34,170 nucleotides of DNA from DATLFA01 sp039934635 (GTDB taxonomy: Bacteria; Actinomycetota; Acidimicrobiia; Acidimicrobiales; WLNW01): contig JBDTLT010000037.1 in assembly GCA_039934635.1 (NCBI GenBank), positions 1 through 34,170 on the forward strand. The letters run 5' to 3'. Positions 14,538 to 22,505 of this stretch are shown here, in pieces (the stretch's first letter is position 1; the number at the start of each line of letters is the position of its first letter). The translations under genes and the position numbers were made by a program. Below the pieces are notes generated by a model. It had not been told where the DNA came from. It searched no databases and saw nothing but the letters and a program-made list of their open reading frames with translations.

Positions 14538-15305
14538 GTGCGAGTACTGCAATGGTCGAGCGACGCTCGCGCCTCTGGTGACGACCAGATGTCGAGCACT
14601 CGTGTCACGTTGGTCGTCACCGACCTACGAGCCGGTCAAATCCTGTTCACCTCGGGCCCGCTTACCCTCGATGAGCTCATGCCCCTCGAACCACTGCTCA
14701 CGCAGCTGGCAACCTCACGGCGCGCCCGCAGCGAGGCGGTGGTGACGTCGCTCGGCCTGCCGACATTCGTTGCGCCTCGCGAAATGATGGCGCATCCGAC
14801 CGTATGCCGGCTCGTGCACGTCGACCTCGATCGTCAGGTCGCCCTGTGGGAGCTCGAGTCTCGACCTCCGTTGTCGCCCCACGAGGAGCGAACCTCGATG
14901 GACATCGACTCCCATTCTCCACGCCGGGCTGCGCCTCGGCGGATCGTCTGTGTGGAGAATGATCGCGACGGCACCGAGGTCTTACGCCTCACACTCGAAT
15001 TGCTGCCGAACGTGACCTTCGTGACCGCCGCGACCGGACGAGACGGGTTGGCGTTGCTGCAGGAGAGCCGGCCCTCCCTGTTGCTCATCGACCTTCAACT
15101 TCCTGATTTCTCGGGCGCCACGATCATCGAGTTCTGCCGGCGCTCACCAGCCTTGGCATCGACGCCCGTGATCGTCCTCACTGCGGACGCCTCGGTGTCG
15201 ACGCGGCGCGCCGTCGAGGCGCTCGGCGTGACGCACCTCGCGATCAAGCCCTTCGACCTCGTCGAATTGCGCGGCGTGGTCGAAGACCTGCTCGCCTACG
15301 ACTGA
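14538..15305 (+). CDS. Receiver-domain protein with unrecognised N-terminal domain
   Basis: A 255-residue protein. The last 120 residues are a CheY-like receiver: 'RIVCVENDRDG' gives the acidic site (Glu-Asn-Asp rather than paired Asp), the phospho-acceptor is the Asp in 'LLLIDLQLPD', and the Thr ('VLTADAS') and Lys ('AIKPFD') switch residues are present. There is no output domain, so it is a single-domain-type regulator. Residues 18-110 form a compact alpha/beta segment ('VTLVVTDLRAGQILFTSGPLTLDEL', 'LVHVDLDRQVALWELES') that I cannot assign. Start is uncertain: GTG 14538 has a GTGAGG about 10 nt upstream, ATG 14589 is an alternative, and ATG 14898 (residue 121, GAGGAG 10 nt upstream) would give the receiver alone. 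Its stop lies inside the 3' end of the convergent beta-glucosidase gene (10-bp overlap). Confidence 0.82.
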   Translation: MRVLQWSSDARASGDDQMSSTRVTLVVTDLRAGQILFTSGPLTLDELMPLEPLLTQLATSRRARSEAVVTSLGLPTFVAPREMMAHPTVCRLVHVDLDRQVALWELESRPPLSPHEERTSMDIDSHSPRRAAPRRIVCVENDRDGTEVLRLTLELLPNVTFVTAATGRDGLALLQESRPSLLLIDLQLPDFSGATIIEFCRRSPALASTPVIVLTADASVSTRRAVEALGVTHLAIKPFDLVELRGVVEDLLAYD

Positions 15306-17827
15306 GGCGAACCGCGCACCTCGATCTCGAGCACATGGTCGATCGCGGCGCTGGACCTCCCGATGTGCAACCGATATCGACCAGTGTCGACGCGCCATCG
15401 CGGCTGCTTGTCGGGCTGGCCGATTTGCACCAACGGCATCCGTAGCTTCTCGCGCGTGTCAGGTGGCAGCCCGTCGCCGGGGAACCAGTACGCGAACGAT
15501 CGATCGTCGAGCGTCAGGGTTGCCGTTGCGTCGGCGCCCGGGTCGAGCCACAGTTTGGCAAAGGCCTTGAGCTCTTTGTGCGGCCGCGAACAGAGGGGCG
15601 CGCACGGCTCGACGTAGCACTGCACCACCTCGGCACCGCGGCGCGTGCCGCTGTTGCGCACGGGAACGTCGATCTGCAGCGTGGAACCCTCCACGAATGT
15701 CGTCGACGACGCGATCGGTTCGCCGACGACGAAGGTCGTGTACGAGAGCCCGTGGCCGAACGGGAATAGCGGCGCGATGTGGCGCGTCTCGTACCACCGG
15801 TATCCGACGAAGATGCCTTCGCCGTAGCGCAGTTCGCCGTGCTCACCGGGAAAGTTCGTAAACGTGGGATTGTCCTCGACTCGTGCGGGATACGTCGTCG
15901 GCAAACGCCCTGCGGGCTCGCACGTACCGACGAGTACGTCAACCAGCGCGGGGGCCATCTCTTGGCCGCCGAGACCACAGAGGAGCACCGCCGGGACTTC
16001 GTCGATCCACGGCATCGCAACAGGCGAGCCGGCGTTGACGACCACCGCACAATTCGCATTTGCCGCACGGACTCGCCGTACGAGCTCGTCCTGATCGCCC
16101 GGCAATTGCAGCGATTGACGGTCGAAGCCCTCGCTCTCCCATTCATCCGACGTGCCCACGACCACGATGACGGCGTCGGCGGCGGATGCCGCAATCACCG
16201 CGCGGTCGAGGAGGTCGCTCGGTGGCTGCGGTCGCAACCCCACGATGATGCCCTGCAGCGGCACAGACGACGCCGAGGAATATTCCACGACGATGCGGTG
16301 GTCGCAGTCTTCTTCGAGATCGACTTCGACGCGCTGCTCTTGACTGCCCGCGCCGTAGAACGCCGAGCCCCGCGGCAATGCGTCACCCGTGGCGTCGATC
16401 AACACGACCCCGTTGACGAGCACGCGTGACCGGCCCACCTGTACGAGGCTGAGTACATGCGCACCTGCGACGTCGACGCGCACGCTTGCAGTGGCGCGGA
16501 AGGAGAAGCCGTTCGCGTGCGTTCCCGGGGGGTTGCCGAACAATGTGACACGTCCCGAGTCGAACTCACGTTGATGCACGACGTCGCCGAGAAGGTCTGA
16601 GCCGGCGAAGAAGTCGACGTGCAGCGCCGCGGACAGAGGGGCGACGTAGCGATCGGTCACGCAGCCCGGCTCATGGGTGATCGTCGCCGACGCGCCCAAC
16701 CTGGTGCGCAATGCGCTCAACGGCGAGGTGCGGTGTTGTGGCTCGAGCGACGCTGATCCCCCGCCCATGATGTGCACGCGGTCGGCGTTCGGACCGATCA
16801 CGGCGAGGTGGCGAATCGACGACGCCGCAAGCGGCAACACACCGTCGTTCTTGAGCAGCACCATCGAGTCGCTCGCCGCACGATGGGCGAGAGCGATATC
16901 GGCGACCGACGGGGTGCTCGACGTCTCCGCATCCCCCGCATCGAACGCACCGATGCGCTGCCACACGCGCAAGAGGTTGCGCACCTTGGCGTCGACCGTG
17001 GGTTCGTCGACGAGACCCGCGCGCACCGCATCGGCGAGCGCCGGGCCGAAGAAGCGTCCGGGGCCGGGCATCTCGAGGTCGAGGCCCGCTTGCGCACTGC
17101 CGACGGTCGAACCGGCGGCGAACCAATCGGAGATGACGAACCCGTCGAAGCCCCACTCGTCACGCAGGATGTTTTGCAGCAGTTCGTGATGCTCGCTGCA
17201 CCATGTGCCGTTGAGCCGGTTGTACGCCGTCATGATTCCGAGTGCTCTGCCCTCGCGGACCGCGAGCTCGAACGGCACGAGGTAGATCTCGCGCAGCGTA
17301 CGAGCGTCGACGACGGAGCTCATCGTGTAGCGCTCGTGCTCGGCATCGTTGGCGACGAAGTGCTTGACCGTCGTGGCGACACCGTGCGCCTGCGCGCCGC
17401 GTACGAACGCCGCGGCGATGCGGCCCGAGAGCAGGGGGTCCTCGGAATAGCACTCGAAGTTGCGGCCGGCGAGGGGCGAACGGTGGATGTTGACGGTGGG
17501 AGCAAGCAGTACGCGGCAACCCTTGACCCGGGCTTCGCGACCGATCAACGCGCCGATCTGCTCGATCAGTTGCGGGTCCCACGTGGCGCCCAACGACGAC
17601 CCGCACGGTGCGCAGATCGACGCGCCCGCCGAGCGCTCGGGGTCAACAGGGCCACGCGCCCCGTTGGGTCCGTCGGTGACGACGATCTTCGGTATGCCCG
17701 CCCGCTCGACCGCGTAGGTCGACCAAAGGTCCTGGCCGTGGGTCAACGAAGCCTTCTCGTCGAGTGTCAATGCTGCGAGGATTTCGTCGGTGTTCACGAC
17801 GACCAACCGTAGAGACATCGGTAGCAT
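15296..17827 (-). CDS. GH3 beta-glucosidase with PA14 insertion
   Basis: An 843-residue glycoside hydrolase family 3 enzyme, likely removing terminal beta-linked glucose (or a related sugar) from oligosaccharides. The N-terminal barrel has 'VTDGPNGARG', 'KHFVANDAEHER' and the nucleophile Asp234 in 'GFVISDWFA'. The second domain includes 'SDSMVLLKNDGVLPL' and 'NAGSPVAMPW'. A roughly 150-residue PA14-like beta domain (about 395-545, 'LHVDFFAGSDLLG' to 'YSSASSVPLQGIIVGLRP') is inserted into it, and the probable acid/base Glu is in 'EWESEGFDRQ' after it. A fibronectin III-like domain ends the protein ('VPVRNSGTRRGAEVVQCYVE'). No signal peptide is visible, suggesting a cytoplasmic enzyme acting on imported sugars. 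The start could be ATG 17827, ATG 17818 or GTG 17797; the conserved family N-terminus begins near the last. It diverges from the amidohydrolase gene. Confidence 0.95.
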   Translation of the reverse strand: MLPMSLRLVVVNTDEILAALTLDEKASLTHGQDLWSTYAVERAGIPKIVVTDGPNGARGPVDPERSAGASICAPCGSSLGATWDPQLIEQIGALIGREARVKGCRVLLAPTVNIHRSPLAGRNFECYSEDPLLSGRIAAAFVRGAQAHGVATTVKHFVANDAEHERYTMSSVVDARTLREIYLVPFELAVREGRALGIMTAYNRLNGTWCSEHHELLQNILRDEWGFDGFVISDWFAAGSTVGSAQAGLDLEMPGPGRFFGPALADAVRAGLVDEPTVDAKVRNLLRVWQRIGAFDAGDAETSSTPSVADIALAHRAASDSMVLLKNDGVLPLAASSIRHLAVIGPNADRVHIMGGGSASLEPQHRTSPLSALRTRLGASATITHEPGCVTDRYVAPLSAALHVDFFAGSDLLGDVVHQREFDSGRVTLFGNPPGTHANGFSFRATASVRVDVAGAHVLSLVQVGRSRVLVNGVVLIDATGDALPRGSAFYGAGSQEQRVEVDLEEDCDHRIVVEYSSASSVPLQGIIVGLRPQPPSDLLDRAVIAASAADAVIVVVGTSDEWESEGFDRQSLQLPGDQDELVRRVRAANANCAVVVNAGSPVAMPWIDEVPAVLLCGLGGQEMAPALVDVLVGTCEPAGRLPTTYPARVEDNPTFTNFPGEHGELRYGEGIFVGYRWYETRHIAPLFPFGHGLSYTTFVVGEPIASSTTFVEGSTLQIDVPVRNSGTRRGAEVVQCYVEPCAPLCSRPHKELKAFAKLWLDPGADATATLTLDDRSFAYWFPGDGLPPDTREKLRMPLVQIGQPDKQPRWRVDTGRYRLHIGRSSAAIDHVLEIEVRGSPQS

Positions 17828-17865
17828 CCCGTCGACAGGACCGACACGGAGTTGAAGGGGACAGC

Positions 17866-19296
17866 ATGAGCGGGCATTCCGCGGCGGAGATACGGGCGCA
17901 ACTGGAGCACCCGGTCATCGACATCGACGGGCACACCGTCGAGTTCATCCCGGCGCTCGAAAGTTACCTCCGCGACGAGGGCGTGGCGCTGCAGGATGCC
18001 CTGTCGCTCACGATGCCCGGCTCGCTCGGTCCCGTGATGGATTGGTATTCACTGTCTGTTGCCGAGCGCGCGAACAGCCGTGTCGCGCGCGGCCCTTGGG
18101 GTATCGGCCTCGAGCACACCATCGACCAGGCGACTGCGTTCTTGCCGAGCCTGCTCTACGACCGCCTCGACGAACTCGGCATGGACTTCAGCGTGATCTA
18201 TCCGAGCATCGGTCTGCTGTTCCCTCACCTTCAACACGAAGACCACCGACGCGGTTCGTGTCACGCGCTCAACCGCTTCAACGCCGAATTGTTCGCGCCG
18301 TTCGCGGATCGCATGATCCCGGTCGCCGAGATCCCCATGCACACGCCCGAAGAAGCGATTGCTGAGCTCGAGCATGCCGTCGGGCGCCTCGGCTTCAAGG
18401 CGATCGTCATGCCCAACTTCGTGCAACGCCCCGTCGCCGAAGTCGCCGACCGGCACCCCGAGATCGCCCCATGGGCACTGTGGACCGACACGTTCGGCTA
18501 CGACAGCGAATACGACTACGACCCCGTGTGGGCCAAGTGTCGCGAGCTCAACGTGTCGCCGAGCTTCCACTCGGCGGCGATGGGTTGGCCCAACCGGCGG
18601 TCCATCTCGAGTTATGTGTACAACCACGTCGGGATGCTGGGCGAAAGCCACCACTCGACCGCCAAGTCCTTGGTCATGGGCGGTGTCACTCGACGCTTTC
18701 CCGACCTCAACTTCGGCTTTCTCGAAGGCGGTGTCGCGTGGGCGGCGTCGTTGCTGTGCGACCTCATGGGGCATTGGGAAAAGCGCAACGGGCCCCGCAT
18801 GCAATACCTCGAGCCGGCCGAGCGCATCAACCGTGACGAGTTCGAGCGGTACTTCGAGCGCTACGCGCCGGACTGGACCAAGATGGTCCCACCGGCGCGA
18901 TCGTTGCGGCCTCAGGACACGGCGTTGATCGACGAATTCGCCGCATGTGGTATCGAACGTATCGAAGATTTCTACGAGCTGTTCGTGCCCCGCATCTACT
19001 GCGGCTGCGAAGCCGACGATCCGATGACCGCGACGGCGTTCAACGACAAGGTCAATCCGTTCGGTGCCAAGCTCAGAGCATTCTTCGGTTCCGATATCTC
19101 ACACTGGGACGTGCCGGTCATGGCCGACGTGCTCCACGAGTCGCGCGAGATGGTCGAAGACGGCTACATCACCGAGGACGACTACCGCGACTTCATGTTC
19201 GTCAACCCGGTGCGCTTCTACACGCACGCCAACCCCTCGTTCTTCAAGGGCACGGCCGTCGAATCCGAAGTCGATACGCTGCGCGCGACGCTCTGA
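17866..19296 (+). CDS. Amidohydrolase family 2 (ACMSD-like) metal-dependent hydrolase
   Basis: A 476-residue member of the amidohydrolase-2 group, TIM-barrel metalloenzymes that include decarboxylases and hydrolases. The N-terminal metal site appears as 'IDIDGH' (Asp21-Gly-His23, the DxH pattern). Further candidate ligands or catalytic residues are His in 'SPSFHSAAMG' and Asp in 'GSDISHWD', a typical C-terminal position for the last Asp. The segment 'SVIYPSIGLL' and 'ALNRFNAELFAPFADRMIPVAEIPM' is characteristic of large actinobacterial paralogues of this family. ATG 17866 is chosen for the AGGGGAC ribosome site about 5 nt upstream; the frame continues upstream into the divergent GH3 gene. Possible reactions are decarboxylation of an aromatic or vinylogous acid or hydrolysis; the substrate is unknown. 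Confidence 0.9.
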   Translation: MSGHSAAEIRAQLEHPVIDIDGHTVEFIPALESYLRDEGVALQDALSLTMPGSLGPVMDWYSLSVAERANSRVARGPWGIGLEHTIDQATAFLPSLLYDRLDELGMDFSVIYPSIGLLFPHLQHEDHRRGSCHALNRFNAELFAPFADRMIPVAEIPMHTPEEAIAELEHAVGRLGFKAIVMPNFVQRPVAEVADRHPEIAPWALWTDTFGYDSEYDYDPVWAKCRELNVSPSFHSAAMGWPNRRSISSYVYNHVGMLGESHHSTAKSLVMGGVTRRFPDLNFGFLEGGVAWAASLLCDLMGHWEKRNGPRMQYLEPAERINRDEFERYFERYAPDWTKMVPPARSLRPQDTALIDEFAACGIERIEDFYELFVPRIYCGCEADDPMTATAFNDKVNPFGAKLRAFFGSDISHWDVPVMADVLHESREMVEDGYITEDDYRDFMFVNPVRFYTHANPSFFKGTAVESEVDTLRATL

Positions 19297-19322
19297 GCGC
19301 GCCGCACGACCCGGCGCTTGCG

Positions 19323-20180
19323 TCAGCGAGCGTCGTCGACCGCAATCGGCACTCCCGCGCCCGCGAGGCAGCGGCGAATCATCCGGTAGTGCGGGTAGTG
19401 ATCGGACATCGCCCGGTGATTCGTGCAGCGCTCGTCCCAGATCGCCACGTCGTACTGGCGCCAGCGCCACCGAACCTGCACGTTGGGGTCGTCGAGCTTG
19501 GACTGCAGTAGCGCGAGGATCGCGGTGCTCTCGTCGTCGTGGAGGCCGATGATGCGGCGCATGAACGAGCCCGCGAGATACAGCGCCCGCCGGCCCGTGA
19601 CGGGGTGCACGCGCACGAGCGGTTGTTCGGCTCCCTTGAAAGGCTCGACCACCTCGCGGTAATACTCCTCACCGTAGAGCTCGAGGATCGTCTCCTTCGA
19701 AGCACCCAGTTGCATGTCGAGGCGCAGTCCGGCGAGGAGCTCTTGCATCATGGGGGACAGCGCGTCGTGGACGGCGTAGAGGCTGAGCCACAGCGTGTCG
19801 CCGCCCACGGGTGGCGTCGCCCGCATGTTGAGTACCGCGATGTCGGGCGGCATCGCTACGAACGGGACGTCGGTGTGCCACCGATCGGCCTTTGGCGGGC
19901 TGTCGGCGTTGTCCTCCAAGTTGACGAACAGCACCTCCTTCGCGCCCGGCCGGGTGTCGACGCTCGCCGACACGGGCGGACCGAAGGCGCGCGCGAACGC
20001 CAGCTGCTGCGTTTCGCTGAGATCCTGGTCGCGAAAGAACAAGACGAGGTGGCGCATCAGCGCGTCGTGGATCTCGGCGCGCTGTTGCTCTCGGAGCGGA
20101 AGGCGCAGGTCGACCCCGTCCACGTGCGCACCGATGTTGACGGTCAGCGGGTCGACGCTGATGGTCTCGTACGCCGTCAC
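19323..20180 (-). CDS. TauD/TfdA-family Fe(II)/2-oxoglutarate dioxygenase
   Basis: A 285-residue non-haem iron dioxygenase that would couple 2-oxoglutarate decarboxylation to hydroxylation of a substrate such as a sulfonate, alkyl sulfate or aryloxyalkanoate. The iron triad is clear: His102 and Asp104 in 'DRWHTDVPF' and the distal His255 in 'TNHRAMSDHY'. Arg266 ('YRMIRR') is placed to bind 2-oxoglutarate. The N-terminal 'GAHVDGVDLRLPL' and 'LVLFFRDQDLSETQQLAFARAFG' are family hallmarks. Start GTG 20180 is preferred because an AGGGGG site lies about 9 nt upstream; the frame stays open a further 1 kb only because it runs antisense to the beta-helix gene. An SsuABC/TauABC-type importer is encoded at the start of the window, but 17 kb away, so a shared sulfonate pathway is only a possibility. 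Confidence 0.93.
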   Translation of the reverse strand: MTAYETISVDPLTVNIGAHVDGVDLRLPLREQQRAEIHDALMRHLVLFFRDQDLSETQQLAFARAFGPPVSASVDTRPGAKEVLFVNLEDNADSPPKADRWHTDVPFVAMPPDIAVLNMRATPPVGGDTLWLSLYAVHDALSPMMQELLAGLRLDMQLGASKETILELYGEEYYREVVEPFKGAEQPLVRVHPVTGRRALYLAGSFMRRIIGLHDDESTAILALLQSKLDDPNVQVRWRWRQYDVAIWDERCTNHRAMSDHYPHYRMIRRCLAGAGVPIAVDDAR

Positions 20181-20366
20181 TGGTCGATACCCCCTGCTGG
20201 TGCTTTCGCTCGCCCCAGCATCGCGCCGGCGTAGGCCGATCGGCCCGTTGAGGGTGAATCGTCGGGGTGAAGAATGACGATTACGTCGCGAACATATTAC
20301 GAACGCGCTACGGTCCGTCCGGCGTCTTCCGGCGCCCACCCCAAACGTCTTCTCCCTGGGAGCACC

Positions 20367-21578
20367 ATGTCGCGCGTCGGCCGCACGTACCTGATCGTTG
20401 TCGTTGCCTCTCTTCTGGCCGCCGTCGTGGTCCCACAGGTGGCCAGTGCCCAGAGTCCCACCTACGTCGTCGCCCCCAACGGACGCGACGACGGCCGAGG
20501 CGATGTCAACGACCCGTGGCGCACGATGGAGGCCGCGGTCAGCCGCTTGCACCCGGGCGACACCCTCCTCGTGCGCGGGGGCGACTACTCGTCGCCGTAT
20601 GGTCCCGGAGCGCCCGTCGACATCAACGGCCTGCGGGGCACCGCCGGCCAGCCCGTCCGCATTGCGGCGTACCCGGGGGAGCGCCCGATCAGACGCGGTA
20701 GTGGCTGGCAGGTGTTCCGGGTCTTCCAGAGTTCGTACATCACCATCGAAGGCTTCGAGATCATCGGCACGGCCTTGACCGATCGCGAACCGACCGCAGG
20801 GGTCGAAGTGAACGAGTCCAACCACGTGGTCGTACGCAACAACCTCATCCACGACACCGGCGGGTCCGGCGTCAGCGCGATCCATTCCGACCACGTGTGG
20901 GTCGAAGGCAACCAGATCTCCGGCACCACCAAGTGGAGCACGTACCAAACCTCGGCGATCAACTTCTTCGAGTTGGTCGACAGCAACACCGGCAAGGGTC
21001 CCTTCGGCTTCAACAACCTGATCGTCAACAACATCGTGTTCAAGAACGAGACCTTGGTGCCCGGCCCCGAAGGCATGATCACCGACGGCAACTGCATCAT
21101 CGTCGACAGCAACCGCAACAAGGGCTACACGGGCGCTACGGCAATCCTCAACAACATCTGCACGGCCAACGGGGGACGCGGCATCAACGTGAACCGCTCC
21201 GACAATGTGCTCGCCGTCAACAACACGTTGTCGAACAACGCGAACCACGTCGATCAGCCGGCCGCCGAGCTCAATGCCACGTACGCCTCCAACGTCACAT
21301 TCCGCAACAATCTCGTCTCGCCGAATCGTCCCGATCGCGGGCTCATCGTCTGGGATGCGCAGAACATCACGCTCGCCAACAACCTGTATGTCGCGGCGAC
21401 GCCCTCACCGATGGGTCCCGGCGACCGGGTCATTCCGTCGCTGCCGTTGTTCCTCGGCGCAATTCCTCCGATGGGGAGTGCCGCGACCGATGCCGGTGAC
21501 GCGTTCGGGGCGCCCTCGGTCGACGCCTTCGGCAACCCGCGCAAGGGTCTCCCCGACGCCGGTGCCGTCGAACGCTGA
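20367..21578 (+). CDS. Secreted right-handed parallel beta-helix protein (DUF1565/pectate-lyase-like)
   Basis: A 403-residue exported protein. The signal peptide is 'TYLIVVVASLLAAVVVPQVASA', with cleavage after AxA near residue 28. The mature N-terminus has the DUF1565-type opening 'TYVVAPNGRDDGRGDVNDPWRTMEAAVSRLHPGDTLLVRGG', followed by many short beta-helix coils rich in Asn: 'VEVNESNHVVVRNNLIHDTG', 'HVWVEGNQISG', 'NNLIVNNIVFKN', 'DNVLAVNNTLSNN', 'NVTFRNNLVS', 'NITLANNLYV'. Such proteins bind or cleave polysaccharides; no catalytic set could be confirmed. ATG 20367 follows a GGGAG site and begins a proper signal peptide; the frame is open back to 20274. The 186-bp gap to the divergent dioxygenase should hold both promoters. 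Confidence 0.88.
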   Translation: MSRVGRTYLIVVVASLLAAVVVPQVASAQSPTYVVAPNGRDDGRGDVNDPWRTMEAAVSRLHPGDTLLVRGGDYSSPYGPGAPVDINGLRGTAGQPVRIAAYPGERPIRRGSGWQVFRVFQSSYITIEGFEIIGTALTDREPTAGVEVNESNHVVVRNNLIHDTGGSGVSAIHSDHVWVEGNQISGTTKWSTYQTSAINFFELVDSNTGKGPFGFNNLIVNNIVFKNETLVPGPEGMITDGNCIIVDSNRNKGYTGATAILNNICTANGGRGINVNRSDNVLAVNNTLSNNANHVDQPAAELNATYASNVTFRNNLVSPNRPDRGLIVWDAQNITLANNLYVAATPSPMGPGDRVIPSLPLFLGAIPPMGSAATDAGDAFGAPSVDAFGNPRKGLPDAGAVER

Positions 21579-21617
21579 TAGAACCCTCAGCGGCACATTC
21601 CGGGCCGGGGGGCGGCG

Positions 21618-22097
21618 ATGCGTGAGTACAGCGAGATAGAGCAACGGAACCTCTCGGTGGTTCGCCAATTCCTGAACGAAGAGCCACCGCCGGCGGACAA
21701 GTCCGAATTGTTCGCCGAAGACGGTGTCTGGTGGAACGGGCTGCCGTTGGCGCACCGCGAGGGCCGCACCGAACATCGAGGGCGCGACGAGATCCGCAAA
21801 CTCCTCCCGTCGCAGAACACTTCCACGACGCTCGGCCCCGGCCGTGATCGCTACGACATGGCGACGCGGGAAGTTGCCGACGTGATCACCCTGGCCGACG
21901 GTGACTACGTGGTTCGCCAGCAGACGTTTCGCGCGACCACGATTCGCGGCAAGCCTTACGAGAACACGTACTGCTTCGTCTTCCGCTTCAACGATGCGGG
22001 CCAGATCCAGTACCTGACCGAACACTGGAACACGTGGCACGCCTACCGCCAACTGTTCAACAACTTCGACGTCGAGCCGGCCCACCCGCTCGATTGA
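21618..22097 (+). CDS. NTF2-like / SnoaL-like fold protein
   Basis: A 159-residue single-domain protein of the cone-like alpha+beta barrel fold, the superfamily of SnoaL cyclases, ketosteroid isomerases and dehydratases. The layout is typical: N-terminal helix 'EIEQRNLSVVRQFLNE', 'LFAEDGVWWNGLPLAHREG', helix 'GRDEIRKLLPS', then paired strands ending 'CFVFRFNDAGQIQYLTEHWNTWHAYRQL'. The 'TEHWNT' terminus resembles ketosteroid-isomerase-like paralogues in which Asp/His residues face the cavity. It starts 39 bp after the beta-helix gene and 40 bp before a second, unrelated-looking NTF2-like gene. Reaction not assignable. Confidence 0.85.
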   Translation: MREYSEIEQRNLSVVRQFLNEEPPPADKSELFAEDGVWWNGLPLAHREGRTEHRGRDEIRKLLPSQNTSTTLGPGRDRYDMATREVADVITLADGDYVVRQQTFRATTIRGKPYENTYCFVFRFNDAGQIQYLTEHWNTWHAYRQLFNNFDVEPAHPLD

Positions 22098-22125
22098 GGC
22101 ACCCCAGGGGTCGAATGCGGCGCGC

Positions 22126-22131
22126 TACGCT
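22126..22131 (+). promoter_or_regulatory. Possible -10 element (TACGCT) for a leaderless transcript
   Basis: TACGCT ends 6 nt before the ATG at 22138, the spacing expected when transcription begins at the start codon itself. No Shine-Dalgarno precedes that ATG, and no convincing -35 hexamer is found 16-19 bp upstream. Similar CTAC-containing patches lie near other starts in the window (for example around 2714 and on the minus strand at 2649-2654). Confidence 0.3.
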
Positions 22132-22137
22132 CCGGCG

Positions 22138-22503
22138 ATGGACGCTGCCGCTGCCGCACGCGAGTTCTGTACCCGCTGGCCCGAGATGACCAAAGAACAG
22201 ATCGCCGAGCATTTCACCGATGACGCGGTCTACGTCAACATTCCGTTCCCCGGCGAGACCATCGGTGGGACGGCCATTGCCGAAGTGTTGCACGGCCCGT
22301 TCATGGCCAAATTCGCCCGCATCGAAGCAACGGTCCATCACGTCGCGTCGACCGGCGACTTCGCCTGCGCCGAACGAACCGAGCGGTTCACACCACGCGA
22401 CGGCGCCGTCTTCGAGTTGCCGGTGGTCGGCGTCTTCGAGATACGGGGCGATCGGTTCTGCGCGTGGCGCGATTACTTCGATAAAAGCCATTGGCAGGCG
22501 TGA
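22138..22503 (+). CDS. Limonene-epoxide-hydrolase-like NTF2-fold protein
   Basis: A 121-residue protein of the same cone fold, with the order of limonene-1,2-epoxide hydrolase family members: helix 'AAREFCTRWPEMTKEQIAEHF', 'DDAVYVNIPFPGETIGGTAIAEVL', then strands with 'CAERTERFTPRDG' and the end 'GVFEIRGDRFCAWRDYFD'. In the epoxide hydrolases the catalytic set is Asp-Arg-Asp, with Arg-x-Asp on one strand and Asp in 'WRDYFD'. Here the last Asp is present, while the Arg-x-Asp position reads Arg-Thr-Glu, so one Asp is conservatively Glu. Hydrolysis of an epoxide or a related reaction on a lipid or terpenoid intermediate is plausible, not proven. It ends 2 bp before the next gene, an acyl-CoA dehydrogenase, and is probably co-transcribed with it. 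Confidence 0.85.
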   Translation: MDAAAAAREFCTRWPEMTKEQIAEHFTDDAVYVNIPFPGETIGGTAIAEVLHGPFMAKFARIEATVHHVASTGDFACAERTERFTPRDGAVFELPVVGVFEIRGDRFCAWRDYFDKSHWQA

Positions 22504-22505
22504 GC

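Noticed and set aside
16772..17812. Plus-strand open frame of 346 codons
   Set aside because: It is antisense to the GH3 beta-glucosidase and has no domain character.
20181..21248. Upstream extension of the TauD-type gene frame by 1 kb
   Set aside because: The extension is antisense to the secreted beta-helix gene; a GTG with a good ribosome site at 20180 gives the normal family length.
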